DNA of 36,014 nt from VBCK01 sp035511515 (GCA_035511515.1 DATKFG010000052.1:1-36014); one strand, 5' to 3'; counted from the stretch's first letter, positions 15,395-24,656 are shown. The notes: a model not told the origin generated them from the letters alone. Program-made: numbers and translations.

Positions 15395-16195
15395 ATGGCC
15401 TGGACGCTGTGCCTGTGCATCGGGCTGTGTTCGGGCTTCGTGGCGGGCCTTTTCGGCATCGGCGGCGGCACGGTCACGGTGCCGGCGCTGATGCTGGGTG
15501 CGCGGCTGCTGGGAATCGGCGCCGTCGATGCGGCGCCGGTTGCGATGGCGACCTCGCTCGCGATCGTCATACCGACCTCGATTTCGAGCGCGCGGGCGCA
15601 TGCCGCGCGGGGCTCGATCGACTGGCACCTGTTCCGGCACTTCGCACCCGGCATCGCGATCGGGGCGCTGGCCGGGACCCTGGCGGCCTGCGCACTGGGC
15701 GGGCGCTGGCCCCTGGCGGTCTTCATCGGTTTCGCGCTGCTGGCGGCCCGCCGGTTGGCGGCCGGGCCGCCACGAGCCAGCCAGGCCGATCGAACCTGCG
15801 CACTTCCGGGGATCGCGACCCTGTGCCGCCAGGGCCTTGCGATCGGGCTGTTGTCGTCGCTGGCCGGCGTCGGAGGCGGGCTTTTGTCGGTCCCGCTGCT
15901 GGCGCATTACCTGCCGCTGACGCGCGCGATCGGAACTGCAGCGGTGCTCGGGCTGCCGTTGGCGATCGCCGGCCTGTGCGGCTACCTGCTGGCCGGCCAT
16001 CCCGCGCAATGCGCCGCGGGCTGCGTCGGTTACGTGTTCGTGCCCGCGGTGCTGGCCGTGTCGCTGGCGGCGATCGCCACCGCCCCGCTGGGCGCCAGCC
16101 TGGCGCATCGGCTGCCGGTGACGGCGCTGAAGCGAGCCTTCGCGGTCCTGTTGCTGCTGGTCAGCGCGGATCTTTGCGTCGAGCTGGTTCGCTAG
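15395..16195 (+). CDS. TauE/SafE family (TSUP) membrane permease, 266 aa
   Basis: The sequence is mostly hydrophobic with about seven or eight transmembrane helices. The family motif 'GLFGIGGGTVTVPALMLGA' is near the N-terminus, and the internally repeated counterpart 'SLAGVGGGLLSVPLLAHYL' is in the second half. The pair reflects the inverted two-repeat architecture. TSUP proteins export or import small anions such as sulfite, sulfoacetate or thiosulfate across the inner membrane; the substrate here is unknown. The neighbouring ergothioneine genes use sulfur, but any link is speculative. The last 35 bases overlap the 3' end of egtD on the opposite strand. Confidence 0.92.
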   Translation: MAWTLCLCIGLCSGFVAGLFGIGGGTVTVPALMLGARLLGIGAVDAAPVAMATSLAIVIPTSISSARAHAARGSIDWHLFRHFAPGIAIGALAGTLAACALGGRWPLAVFIGFALLAARRLAAGPPRASQADRTCALPGIATLCRQGLAIGLLSSLAGVGGGLLSVPLLAHYLPLTRAIGTAAVLGLPLAIAGLCGYLLAGHPAQCAAGCVGYVFVPAVLAVSLAAIATAPLGASLAHRLPVTALKRAFAVLLLLVSADLCVELVR

Positions 16196-17195
16196 AGTCG
16201 GCAAAGCGCGCGCGTTGCGGTGCCGCCAGCCAGTGCACGCTGAACAGGCGCTGCCGATCGCACCAGACGCGCGCCGGTTCGAAGCCGGCTTGGCGCGCCA
16301 GTTCGGAAAAGCCCTCGATCGTGTACTTGTACGAATTCTCGGTGTGCAGACTCTCGCCTTCGCCGAACACGAAGTTCTGCCCGCCGACGTGCACGCTTTG
16401 TCGCCGGCTGCTCACCAGGTGCATCTCGATGCGCTGCGCACCGGGTTGATAGAAGGCGTAGTGCTCGAACGACTCCGGTTCGAAGTCGGCGCCGAGCTCA
16501 CGGTTGGCCCGTCTGAGCAGATTGCGGTTGAAAGCGGCCGTGATTCCCTCGGCATCGTTGTAGGCCCGATGCAGCACGGCCGGATCCTTGACCAGGTCGA
16601 CGCCGACCAAAAGACCCCCGCCGGCGAGGCGCGCGGCGGCCTCGGCCAGGAAGCGCTGCGCCTGCTCCGCCGAGAGATTGCCGATCGTCGAGCCCAGAAA
16701 CAGGCCCAGGCGGCAGCCAGCCCCGGGCAACTGCGCCGGCACCACCAGCGGCTGGGAGAAGTCGGCCGCGAGCGGCTGCACCACCAGCCCCGGATAGTCG
16801 CGCTGCAGCTGAAGCGAGGCGTCGCGAAGGTGCGTGGTCGAGACGTCGACCGGGACGTAGCGCGCGGGCGCCGTCATCGCATCCAGCAGGATCCTGGCTT
16901 TGACCGGGCTGCCGGCGCCGAACTCGATCAGGTCGGCCCGCTCACCGGCGAGCTCGGCGATCTGCGCCGCGTGCTCGCGCAGGATCGCGGTTTCGACGCG
17001 CGTGAGGTAGTACTCCTGCAACCGGCAGATGCGCTCGAACAGCTCGAGTCCGGCCTCGTCGTAGAAGAACTTGGGCGCGATGCTGCGGGGCCGGCTCTGC
17101 AGAGCCCGCAGCATCGCTTCGGCGAATTCGGCGGTAGCCGGCGAGGGCTGCTCGTCCGGCTCGGTGGCGTGCCGCTTCAGGGGCGCGCTTCTCAC
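16161..17195 (-). CDS. egtD: L-histidine N-alpha-methyltransferase EgtD, 344 aa
   Basis: EgtD trimethylates histidine with three S-adenosylmethionine to give hercynine, the first step of ergothioneine synthesis. Hallmarks are 'PKFFYDEAGLELFERICRLQ' (41-60), the SAM-binding 'LIEFGAGSPVKARILLDAM' (89-107), 'LFLGSTIGNL' and 'YNDAEGITAAFNRNLL'. The start is a GTG at 17195 overlapping the egtB stop as GTGA. It gives a normal EgtD length and implies coupled translation; the frame is open further upstream inside egtB, but that stretch lacks EgtD-like residues. The C-terminal tail overlaps the convergent TauE/SafE gene by 35 bases. Confidence 0.95.
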   Translation of the reverse strand: MRSAPLKRHATEPDEQPSPATAEFAEAMLRALQSRPRSIAPKFFYDEAGLELFERICRLQEYYLTRVETAILREHAAQIAELAGERADLIEFGAGSPVKARILLDAMTAPARYVPVDVSTTHLRDASLQLQRDYPGLVVQPLAADFSQPLVVPAQLPGAGCRLGLFLGSTIGNLSAEQAQRFLAEAAARLAGGGLLVGVDLVKDPAVLHRAYNDAEGITAAFNRNLLRRANRELGADFEPESFEHYAFYQPGAQRIEMHLVSSRRQSVHVGGQNFVFGEGESLHTENSYKYTIEGFSELARQAGFEPARVWCDRQRLFSVHWLAAPQRARFADSSEPARRKDPR

Positions 17196-18511
17196 GCGTC
17201 TCTCGCGAGTCGAAGTCCCGAGAACTGCCAGCGCGCCCCGGGTGCGAAGTAATTGCGGTACGTGATCCGGATGTGTCCCGGGGGCGTTGCGCAACTGCCG
17301 CCCCGCAACACGATCTGCCCGACCATGAACTTTGCGTTGTATTCGCCGATCGCGCCGGCATCCGGGCGCATACCCGGGTACGGGTCGTAAGACGATCGGG
17401 TCCACTGCCACACCGATGCGCAAATCGGCTCGACCCGGCCGGAGGCATCGTCCGGATCAGGGTGCAGGCCGACCGGACCGGCGCGCTCGCGCGGACCCGG
17501 CCAGGCGGCCGCCGCGGCCTCCCACTCGAACTCCGTGGGCAGCCGGGCATCGGCCCATTTCGCGTAAGCACAGGCCTCGTAAAAGCTCAGGTGGCAGACC
17601 GCCTCGGCCGGATTCAGCGGCCGCACTCCGTGCAGCGTGAACACGTTGAACCCACCGAGGCCGTCCGGCTCCCAATAAAGGGGCGCAGCCCAGCCGTGTA
17701 ACTTGGCCGCCGCCCAGCCGTCGCTGAGCCACAGATCGGCGCGCTGGTAGCCGCCGTCCTGAATGAATTGCAGGTATTCCCCGCAACTGACCGGTCGCGA
17801 GGCGAGCTCGAACGGCTGCAGCAGCACCGCGTGACGCGGGCCTTCGTTGTCGAATGCGAAGCCTTCCCCCGTGGCGCCGATGAGCTGGATGCCCCCGTCG
17901 TGCGGGATCCAGCGAACGGGCCCCGGCTGCCGCGGCGCGGGCGCATCCGACAACCGATAAGCGGGTTTGAGCGGGTTCAGGTAGAACGCGTGCTTGATAT
18001 CCGTGAGCATCAGCTCCTGATGCTGCTGCTCGTGATGCAAGCCCAGCTCCAGCAGCCGTCCTGCCGGGCTGCCCGGCGGGCCGGAAGCGATCAGCGATTC
18101 GACCGCCTCGTCCACGTAACGTCGATAGGCGTGTACTTCGTCCAGAGATGGCCGGGTCAGCATTCCGCGCAGCTCGCGCGCATGACGATGCCCGAACGCC
18201 TCGTAATACGAGTTGAAAAGGTGTGTGAAGCCAGGATCCAGACAGCGATAACCCGGGGCATGCGGCTGCAGCACGATGGCTTCGAAAAACCACGTCGTGT
18301 GTGCCAGATGCCATTTGGTCGGGCTCGCTTCCGGCATCGATTGCACGCCCTGGTCTTCTGCCGACAGCGGCTCCGCCAGCCGCAGCGAGGCGGATCTGAC
18401 GGCGCGGAAGCGCTCCAACAGGCGCTCCGGCCGCGCAATCTGCACGCGGGGGCCCGATCGGGCGGGCCCCGCCGGGCGGTTGGGGCTGCAGATCGCATCG
18501 ATCTTCATCAT
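17192..18511 (-). CDS. egtB: Ergothioneine biosynthesis sulfoxide synthase EgtB, 439 aa
   Basis: EgtB is a non-haem iron enzyme that joins hercynine to cysteine or gamma-glutamylcysteine by oxidative C-S bond formation. The N-terminal DinB-like domain carries the iron ligands: a His in 'TKWHLAHTTWFFE' (about H71) and the pair in 'LGLHHEQQHQELML'. The C-terminal FGE-sulfatase domain shows 'GGIQLIGATGEGFAFDNEGP', 'LPTEFEWEAAA', 'VWQWTRSSYDPYPG' and 'VLRGGSCATP'. Two genes (EgtB and EgtD) without EgtA or EgtC is the usual proteobacterial layout. The start at 18511 has a second ATG directly after it. The upstream 210 bases separate it from a divergent gene. Confidence 0.96.
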   Translation of the reverse strand: MMKIDAICSPNRPAGPARSGPRVQIARPERLLERFRAVRSASLRLAEPLSAEDQGVQSMPEASPTKWHLAHTTWFFEAIVLQPHAPGYRCLDPGFTHLFNSYYEAFGHRHARELRGMLTRPSLDEVHAYRRYVDEAVESLIASGPPGSPAGRLLELGLHHEQQHQELMLTDIKHAFYLNPLKPAYRLSDAPAPRQPGPVRWIPHDGGIQLIGATGEGFAFDNEGPRHAVLLQPFELASRPVSCGEYLQFIQDGGYQRADLWLSDGWAAAKLHGWAAPLYWEPDGLGGFNVFTLHGVRPLNPAEAVCHLSFYEACAYAKWADARLPTEFEWEAAAAAWPGPRERAGPVGLHPDPDDASGRVEPICASVWQWTRSSYDPYPGMRPDAGAIGEYNAKFMVGQIVLRGGSCATPPGHIRITYRNYFAPGARWQFSGLRLARDA

Positions 18512-18632
18512 CGTTTTCCGGTGGATGTGGGACTACAGGGATGCGGCCGATCGAGCTTATACGAGGGCGCGCCCGAGTGGCTGGCCGGCATCAAGGCACA
18601 ACCGGCGGCATGACCCGGCGCGCGGCGCCGGC

Positions 18633-18652
18633 TTGTAATTCCTTGTAATTCC
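18633..18652 (+). promoter_or_regulatory. Perfect tandem 10-bp repeat between egtB and the DUF3016 gene
   Basis: TTGTAATTCC occurs twice head-to-tail in the divergent intergenic region, the only AT-rich spot there. It could be part of a regulator binding site or promoter, but no partner motif is recognised. Confidence 0.3.
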
Positions 18653-18722
18653 AGTTGAACGGCTGGAACCGGCGGCGCTCTAATGGTTTGCCGCCGAGGC
18701 ATTCAGGCCCGCGGCACACAAT

Positions 18723-19268
18723 ATGATGCGTAGCGCGGCTTTGACGGGGTTTGCCCTGCTGATGCTCGGCCTGTCGGCCGGTGCACGGGCTGCGGCTGCT
18801 CACGTGAATTTCGTGGACCCGGAGCATTTCACCGACCTGGGCCGGCAAGGGGACGACAAGGACGTAGCGGCCAGGCGTGCCGAGATCGCGCGGCATATCG
18901 AGGAGCTGGCCGGACCCAATCTGCCCGCGGACCAGACGCTCGATGTCGACGTGCTCGATATCCGGTTGGCTGGGGAGGATGAACGCTGGCCCTATGCGCT
19001 GCAGGACGCGCCGCTGACCACGCGGGTGACACGGCCTTTTGCCGGCGACATCCGGGTGGCACGCATCGGCACCTGGCCACGCATCAAGCTGCGCTACCAG
19101 TTGAAGCAGGGCGATCAGGTGGTGGCCAGTGGCGAGGAATCGGTCGCCGACATGAAATACCTGGACCGCGCCAACTCCTATCCGTCCGACGACACCCTTC
19201 GCTACGAGAAGCAGTTGCTGGACGACTGGTTTCAGCGGCGCCTCGTGCAGCATCAACCGGCCCGCTGA
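18723..19268 (+). CDS. DUF3016 secreted protein, 181 aa
   Basis: A signal peptide (residues 1-24, 'GFALLMLGLSAGARAAA') precedes a domain beginning 'HVNFVDPEHFTDLG', characteristic of DUF3016. Further conserved-looking pieces are 'LDVDVLDIRLAGEDE' and 'WPRIKLRYQLKQGDQVVASG'. The C-terminal region is 'YEKQLLDDWFQRRL'. The protein is expected in the periplasm. The function of DUF3016 is unknown. It may start at either of the two adjacent ATG codons (18723 or 18726). The next gene is on the opposite strand and its 3' end is 27 bases away. Confidence 0.87.
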   Translation: MMRSAALTGFALLMLGLSAGARAAAAHVNFVDPEHFTDLGRQGDDKDVAARRAEIARHIEELAGPNLPADQTLDVDVLDIRLAGEDERWPYALQDAPLTTRVTRPFAGDIRVARIGTWPRIKLRYQLKQGDQVVASGEESVADMKYLDRANSYPSDDTLRYEKQLLDDWFQRRLVQHQPAR

Positions 19269-19295
19269 CGGCCGCTGGCCCCGCCACCGCCCGCA

Positions 19296-19883
19296 TCAGT
19301 GGGCCGGCCCACCGGCGACCAGCTTTTCGATGCGCCGGTCGGGAATCAGCCAAATCAGCGCCACCGCCACGTAGATCGCCAGCGCGATCCACGTGGCGAC
19401 GAAGCCCAGCGCGATCGCGGTCAGGTACAGGACCGGCGAGATCTTTCCTTTCAGGTCGGCTCCGACCGCCTTGGCCAGCAGCGACTCGGGGCCGTCGCGG
19501 CGGATCACCCAGGTTTGCAGGCCGTAATACGCGATGGCGCACAGCAGCAGGGCCAGCCCGTAGGCAAAGGTCGGCCAGGTCGCGAAGTGGTTCTCGGCCA
19601 TCCAGGCGGTGGTGAAGGGAATCAGCGACAGCCAGAACAGAAAGTGCAGATTGGCCCACAGGATGCCGCCGGTCACGCGCCGGACCGTGTGCAGCATGTG
19701 ATGATGATTGTTCCAGTAAATGCCGACGTACAGGTAGCTCAGCACGTAGCTGAAGAACACCGGTACCAGCTCGACCAGGTCGGAAAGCCGTGCGCCGCGC
19801 GGCACCTTCAGCTCGAGCACCATGACGGTGATGATCACGGCGATCACGCCGTCACTGAACGCTTCCAATCGCGCCTTGTCCAT
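19296..19883 (-). CDS. TMEM175-family (DUF1211) potassium-channel-like protein, 195 aa
   Basis: The motif 'EAFSDGVIAVIITVMVLELK' in the first helix is the selectivity signature of TMEM175/DUF1211 channels, with F9-S10-D11. About six hydrophobic helices follow, including 'FFSYVLSYLYVGIYWNNHHH', whose histidine cluster is typical of the bacterial family. Bacterial members have one six-helix unit and form tetramers that pass K+ with low selectivity. The length fits this. The gene is flanked by convergent DUF3016 and divergent ChaN-like genes. Confidence 0.92.
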   Translation of the reverse strand: MDKARLEAFSDGVIAVIITVMVLELKVPRGARLSDLVELVPVFFSYVLSYLYVGIYWNNHHHMLHTVRRVTGGILWANLHFLFWLSLIPFTTAWMAENHFATWPTFAYGLALLLCAIAYYGLQTWVIRRDGPESLLAKAVGADLKGKISPVLYLTAIALGFVATWIALAIYVAVALIWLIPDRRIEKLVAGGPAH

Positions 19884-19954
19884 TGCCCGCTCTCCTTTGG
19901 CCGGCAGGCCCTCGCCGGATCGGGGATCATCCGGCTTTTTCGGACCTGTGCCCG

Positions 19955-20836
19955 ATGAAGACGTCGCGCTGGCTGGGGATCTTTCGAGGCGTGCTGATCG
20001 CTGTCGCGCTGAGCCGATGCACGGCCGGCGTGCACCAGGAGCCTTTCAGCGCGGATGCGCTGGCCGCCCAGATGCAGCGGCGGCCCGTCGTTTTGCTGGG
20101 CGAGATCCACGACAACGTGGAGCAGCACGCGGTGCGTGCGCAGGCCCTGGCACGGCTGCTGCGGGCCGGTGCGCGCCCGGCCCTGGCTTTCGAGCAATTC
20201 GATCGCCGGGTGCAAGCCGACATCGATCGCGTCAGCAACCAGGCCCCGGCGGCCGGCGTCGACCGGGTCGACCAGCTGGTGGCCTTGGGCGACCCTCGCT
20301 GGAACTGGACCCTGTACCGGCCCTTCCTGGAACTGGCCGTGCAGTACCAGCTGCGGATCGTCGCGGCCAACCTGGCACGCGCCGACGCGATGCGCGTCTC
20401 GAAGGAAGGTTTCGGCGCCTTGTTCGATCCTGCCGAACAGCATCAACTCGGGCTGGATGCGCTGCCCGCCGACCTGCTGCTCGCGCAGCAGCAGGCGGTC
20501 GACGAAGGCCACTGCCACCAGATGCCGCCCTCAGAGCTGCCCGCGCTGGCGCGCGCCCAGATCGCGCGCGATGCGACGCTGGCGCAATCGATCCGACCAT
20601 ACCTGCAGGGGGGCCTGGTCCTGCTGACCGGCAATGGTCACGTCCGACGCGATATCGGGGTGCCGCGTTTTCTTCCCGCGCAGGAACGCCAGCGGGTGAT
20701 CAGCATCGCCCTGCTCGAGCATGAGGAGGCAGCCGACCCGGTCCCGGCGGGCGTTTACGATGTGGTATTCCGCACCACCGTTCAGGGGCGGCCCGATCCT
20801 TGTGAGCAGTTGCGCCCCAAACGCCCGTTGCAGTGA
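19955..20836 (+). CDS. ChaN-family lipoprotein-like protein, 293 aa
   Basis: ChaN-type proteins are haem-associated envelope proteins with an EreA-like fold. The family motifs are 'PVVLLGEIHDNVEQHAVR' near the N-terminus, 'ALAFEQFDR', 'GHCHQMP' and 'LLTGNGHVRRDIGVP'. The start at 19955 is chosen because it begins a short basic N-region and hydrophobic segment; the frame is open upstream to 19883, and the ribosome site is weak. The possible lipobox 'VALSRC' is poor because Arg precedes the Cys, so lipidation is uncertain. The C-terminus has a 50-residue tail after the core. There is no iron or haem gene nearby. Confidence 0.83.
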   Translation: MKTSRWLGIFRGVLIAVALSRCTAGVHQEPFSADALAAQMQRRPVVLLGEIHDNVEQHAVRAQALARLLRAGARPALAFEQFDRRVQADIDRVSNQAPAAGVDRVDQLVALGDPRWNWTLYRPFLELAVQYQLRIVAANLARADAMRVSKEGFGALFDPAEQHQLGLDALPADLLLAQQQAVDEGHCHQMPPSELPALARAQIARDATLAQSIRPYLQGGLVLLTGNGHVRRDIGVPRFLPAQERQRVISIALLEHEEAADPVPAGVYDVVFRTTVQGRPDPCEQLRPKRPLQ

Positions 20837-20840
20837 TGAG

Positions 20841-20944
20841 CCCTCACCCCCTCCCCTCTCCCGCTTCGCGGGCGAGGGGCGACCGATCGCGGCACGCTGT
20901 ATCGCCCCTCGCCCGCGAAGCGGGAGAGGGGTTGGGGGTGAGGG
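20841..20944. repeat. REP-like palindromic repeat pair (inverted arms)
   Basis: The left arm 20841-20882 (42 bases) and right arm 20902-20944 (43 bases) are near-perfect reverse complements, separated by 19 bases. The sequence is the same family as at 14618 and 27495. It fills most of the 168-base gap between the ChaN-like gene and the ABC cluster. Confidence 0.9.
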
Positions 20945-21004
20945 CCATTTGCAAAGAAGCGCACTGGCCGTTATCTTCTCGCCCCTGAAAATTCAACAAC
21001 AGCG

Positions 21005-21931
21005 ATGATCAAGACCGACCGTCTGACCAAGCACTACGGCGCGCTGGCCGCCGTGGACGACCTGAGCTTCGAAGTGGGCGGCGGCGAGGTGCTCGGCTTC
21101 CTGGGCCCGAACGGGGCGGGCAAGACGACCACGATGCGGATGCTGACCGGCTTCATCGCGCCGTCGTCCGGGCGTGCCTCGGTCTTCGGCCACGACGTCG
21201 AAGACGATCCGATTGCGGCCCGGTCCTGCATCGGCTATCTGCCGGAAGGCGCGCCGGGCTACGGGGAAATGAGCGCGCGCGGGTTCCTGGAATTCATCGC
21301 CGACCTGCGCGGGTTGCGCGGCGCGGCGCGCCGCTCGCGTCTGGACACGGTGATCGAGCGGCTGGCGCTGGGGCCGGTGCTGCATCAATCGATCGAGACG
21401 CTGTCCAAGGGATTTAGGCGCCGGGTCGGACTGGCGCAGGCGATCGTGCACGACCCGCCCGTGCTGATCCTCGACGAACCGACCGACGGCCTGGATCCGA
21501 ACCAGAAGCACGAGGTGCGGTCGCTGATCAACGAGATGTCGCGCGACAAGATCATCGTGATTTCGACCCACATCCTGGAGGAGGTCGATGCGGTGTGTAC
21601 GCGCGTGCTGCTGATCGCGCGCGGGCACCTGGTCGCGGACGACACGCCGGCGGGGCTGGCGGCGCGTTCGCGCTATTACAACGCGGTGTCGCTGCAACTG
21701 GAGCGAGCCGGCGAGTTGGAGTCCGCGCGCGAGGCGCTGTCGTCGCTGCCGCAGGTGGCCTCGGTGGAGGTCGACCAGCGCGGCACGCGGCTGACCGCAT
21801 TGCCGGCGGGCGGGGCGGCGATCCTGGCGCCGATCACCGAGCTGATTGCGCAGGCCGGCATACACGTCACCGCACTGCGCGTGGAGCCCGGCCGGCTGGA
21901 CGAAGTCTTCCGCACCATCACGAACCAATGA
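21005..21931 (+). CDS. ABC transporter ATP-binding protein (GldA-like), 308 aa
   Basis: The nucleotide-binding domain is complete. It has Walker A 'GPNGAGKTTT' (34-43), the signature 'TLSKGFRRRVGLAQ', Walker B 'PVLILDEPTDGLDP' and the switch histidine in 'VISTHILEEV'. A C-terminal extension of about 90 residues is typical of ABC-2 exporters of the GldA/NosF/CcmA-like group. It energises the permease encoded next. The stop codon overlaps the next start as ATGA, and three further such overlaps follow, so all five genes form one operon. The transported substrate is unknown; gliding motility is not implied by the family name. Confidence 0.94.
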   Translation: MIKTDRLTKHYGALAAVDDLSFEVGGGEVLGFLGPNGAGKTTTMRMLTGFIAPSSGRASVFGHDVEDDPIAARSCIGYLPEGAPGYGEMSARGFLEFIADLRGLRGAARRSRLDTVIERLALGPVLHQSIETLSKGFRRRVGLAQAIVHDPPVLILDEPTDGLDPNQKHEVRSLINEMSRDKIIVISTHILEEVDAVCTRVLLIARGHLVADDTPAGLAARSRYYNAVSLQLERAGELESAREALSSLPQVASVEVDQRGTRLTALPAGGAAILAPITELIAQAGIHVTALRVEPGRLDEVFRTITNQ

Positions 21932-22710
21932 CCTCGGCACTGCTGCCCCAGCCCCGCACGACCTTCGCCACGGGCCTGCGCAACATCGGCATCGTGTTCC
22001 GGCGTGAGCTGGGCGCCTATTTCGCAACGCCCCTGGCTTACGTGTTCATCCTGATCTTCCTGGTGCTGGCGGGCTGGTTTACCTTCTACCTGGGCGGATT
22101 TTTCGAGCGCGGCCAGGCCGACCTGGAGCCGTTCTTCGTGTTTCACCCCTGGCTGTACCTGTTCCTGATGCCGGCCCTGTCGATGCGCCTGTGGTCCGAG
22201 GAGCGCCGCAGCGGCAGCATCGAGCTGCTGCTGACCCAGCCGATCACGCTGTGGCAGGCGGTCATCGGGAAATTCCTGGCTGCCTGGGCCTGCGCGACGC
22301 TGGCCCTTGCGCTGACCTTTCCGATCTGGATCACCGTCAATTACCTCGGTCACCCGGACAACGGAGCGATCCTGACCGGCTACTTCGGCAGCTTCCTGAT
22401 GGCGGGAGCGTTCCTGGCGGTGGGCTCGTGCATGTCGGCGCTGACCCGCAACGCGGTGGTCGCTTTCATCCTCGGCGTGGCGGCCTGTTTCGCGCTGCTG
22501 CTGTCCGGACTGCCGATGGTGCTGGATGTCTTTCGCGGGTGGGCGCCGCCGGGCGTGGTCGACGCGGTCGCTTCGCTGTCGTTCCTGACCCATTTCGAAG
22601 CGATTGCCAAGGGCGTGGTCGATCTGCGCGATGTCCTGTTCTTCGGGCTCACGATCGTCTTTTTCCTGGCGGCCAGCGTGGTCCTGCTCGATCTTCACAA
22701 ATCACGATGA
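21928..22710 (+). CDS. ABC-2 type permease (GldF-like), 260 aa
   Basis: The protein has six hydrophobic segments of the ABC-2 membrane-subunit type. After a short cytoplasmic N-terminus comes 'FRRELGAYFATPLAYVFILI', then the conserved 'RLWSEERRSGSIELLLTQPI' with the coupling helix before 'LWQAVIGKFLAAW'. The last helix ends at 'VVLLDLHKSR'. The start is fixed by the ATGA overlap with the ATPase gene; the open frame extends upstream inside that gene only as an artefact. It forms the membrane pore with the ATPase. Confidence 0.93.
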   Translation: MTSALLPQPRTTFATGLRNIGIVFRRELGAYFATPLAYVFILIFLVLAGWFTFYLGGFFERGQADLEPFFVFHPWLYLFLMPALSMRLWSEERRSGSIELLLTQPITLWQAVIGKFLAAWACATLALALTFPIWITVNYLGHPDNGAILTGYFGSFLMAGAFLAVGSCMSALTRNAVVAFILGVAACFALLLSGLPMVLDVFRGWAPPGVVDAVASLSFLTHFEAIAKGVVDLRDVLFFGLTIVFFLAASVVLLDLHKSR

Positions 22711-24656
22711 GGCGCAGCAGCATGCGGTGGACGGCGTTGCGCAGGTGGACGGTCGGTTCCGGGGCCCTCATTGCGTTGGCCGTGCTGTTCGTCGGCCTCA
22801 CGGTCGTGAGCAACCGGCTGTTGCGCGGCGTGCGGCTGGACCTGACCGAGCACCACCTGTACACGGTCGCGCCCGGAACCCGCCATATCCTGCAGTCGCT
22901 GGGCGAACCGGTGAATCTGTACCTGTTCTACTCGGAGCGCGCCGCGGCGCAGATGCCGGTGGTGCGGATCTACGGCCAGCGGGTGCGCGAGTTCCTGCAG
23001 GAGATCGCGGGGCGCAGCCACGGCCGGATCCATCTGCACGTGATCGATCCTCAGCCGTTTTCGGAGGACGAGGATCGCGCTTCCGAATTCGGCATCCGGC
23101 CCTTGCCGCTCGACGGTTCCGGCACCTCCCTGTACCTGGGGCTGGCCGGCACCAACAGCACGGATGGACGCGCCGTGATCGACTTCCTGGACCCGTCCAA
23201 GGAGCCGTTCCTGGAATACGACGTGGCCAAGCTGCTGGTGGAGCTTTCGCAACCGAAAAAGCCGGTGATCGGCTGGCTCTCGTCGATTCCGATGGGCGGC
23301 GGATTCGACCCCGGCAGCGGACAGCCGCAGGCGGCCTGGCTCGTCTACAGCCAGGCTCAGCAGCTGTTCGCGGTGCGCAACCTGTCGGCCAGCCTGACCC
23401 AGGTCGACCCGGACGTCGACGTGCTGGTGCTGGTGCACCCGAAGGATCTGCCGCAGCCGGCGCTGTACGCGATCGACCAGTACGCCTTGCGCGGTGGCCG
23501 GCTGCTGGTGTTCGTCGATCCGCTGGCCGAGCTGGAGGCGGGAGAAGGCCGCGCGATGCTTCCGGGCAGCACCGCGCGCGCATCGTCGCTGGAGCCGCTG
23601 CTGTCGACCTGGGGGGTCGCGTTCGATCCGGGCGAGGTGCTGGGCGACCTGGAGCAGGGCATGACCGTGCGGGTGCGGCAGGATGCGCCCCCGGAGCAGC
23701 ACATCGGGATCATCGGCTTTGGCCAGCGCGTGCTGTCCGGGGGCGATGTGATCACCTCCGGCCTGTCCGAGATCACGATGGATACGGCCGGCATCCTGCG
23801 TCCGAAAAAGGACAGCGGCGTGCGCTTCGAGCCCCTGATCCAGTCGAGCACGCGCGCTGCTCCGATCCCGGCGCAGCGGTTCGCCCAGCTGTTCGACCCG
23901 GCCGTTTTGCGCGACGGCTTCAAGCCGACCGGCGAGCGCTACACGGTGGCCGCGCGCGTGACCGGAACGGTGAAGACGGCGTTTCCGAACGGGCCGCCGG
24001 CGGGTGTGCCACCGGCAGCCGGGCCGGCACCGCTCACCGCGTCGGCCAAGCCGTTGAACCTGGTGGTGGTGGCCGATGCCGACATGCTGTCGGACTTTTT
24101 GTGGGTGCGCTGGCAGAGTTTCCTCGGTCAGCGCACGGCGTCGGCGTGGGCCAACAACGGCGACTTCGTCTGGAACGCGCTGGACAACCTGGCCGGCAGC
24201 AGCGACCTGATCAGCGTGCGCGGCCGGGCCAGCTTCCTGCGTCCGTTCGAACGGGTCGACGCGCTGCGAACGGCGGCCGAGGATCGCTTCCGCGCCGAGC
24301 AAAAGGAGCTCGAGCAGCAGCTGGCGCAGACCGAGCAGAAACTGGATGCGCTGCAGGCCAGTCGGGGCGATGCCCCGTCGTCGTCGCATGCGGCGCAGCC
24401 GCAGATGATCCTGACGGTTGACCAGGAGCGCGAGCTGCAGCGGTTCCAGAAGGAAAAGCTGCGCATCCGCAAGGAGCTGCGCGACGTCAAGCTGGGGCTG
24501 GACCGCGACATCCGGGCACTGGGCGGCCGGATCAAGCTGATCGACATCGTGCTGGCGCCGGCGGGGTTCGCGCTGCTGGCGCTGTTGATCGCCTGGGTGG
24601 TTCGCCGCGTCCGCCGGGGCGCCTCGGTCGCGGCACCGCGAACGGCCGGCCGATGA
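22707..24656 (+). CDS. GldG-like ABC-associated protein, 649 aa
   Basis: A membrane helix at about residues 15-36 is followed by a large extracytoplasmic region of about 570 residues. It starts 'SNRLLRGVRLDLTEHHLYTV', the conserved beginning of the GldG/ABC-auxiliary family. It includes 'FLEYDVAKLLVELSQPKKPV' and 'ALRGGRLLVFVDPLAELE'. A charged coiled coil (about 525-600, many Glu, Gln and Lys) precedes a second helix near the C-terminus ('IDIVLAPAGFALLALLIAWV'). The start is set by an ATGA overlap with the permease gene. It probably assists the exporter at the periplasmic face. The role outside gliding bacteria is not established. Confidence 0.9.
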   Translation: MRRSSMRWTALRRWTVGSGALIALAVLFVGLTVVSNRLLRGVRLDLTEHHLYTVAPGTRHILQSLGEPVNLYLFYSERAAAQMPVVRIYGQRVREFLQEIAGRSHGRIHLHVIDPQPFSEDEDRASEFGIRPLPLDGSGTSLYLGLAGTNSTDGRAVIDFLDPSKEPFLEYDVAKLLVELSQPKKPVIGWLSSIPMGGGFDPGSGQPQAAWLVYSQAQQLFAVRNLSASLTQVDPDVDVLVLVHPKDLPQPALYAIDQYALRGGRLLVFVDPLAELEAGEGRAMLPGSTARASSLEPLLSTWGVAFDPGEVLGDLEQGMTVRVRQDAPPEQHIGIIGFGQRVLSGGDVITSGLSEITMDTAGILRPKKDSGVRFEPLIQSSTRAAPIPAQRFAQLFDPAVLRDGFKPTGERYTVAARVTGTVKTAFPNGPPAGVPPAAGPAPLTASAKPLNLVVVADADMLSDFLWVRWQSFLGQRTASAWANNGDFVWNALDNLAGSSDLISVRGRASFLRPFERVDALRTAAEDRFRAEQKELEQQLAQTEQKLDALQASRGDAPSSSHAAQPQMILTVDQERELQRFQKEKLRIRKELRDVKLGLDRDIRALGGRIKLIDIVLAPAGFALLALLIAWVVRRVRRGASVAAPRTAGR

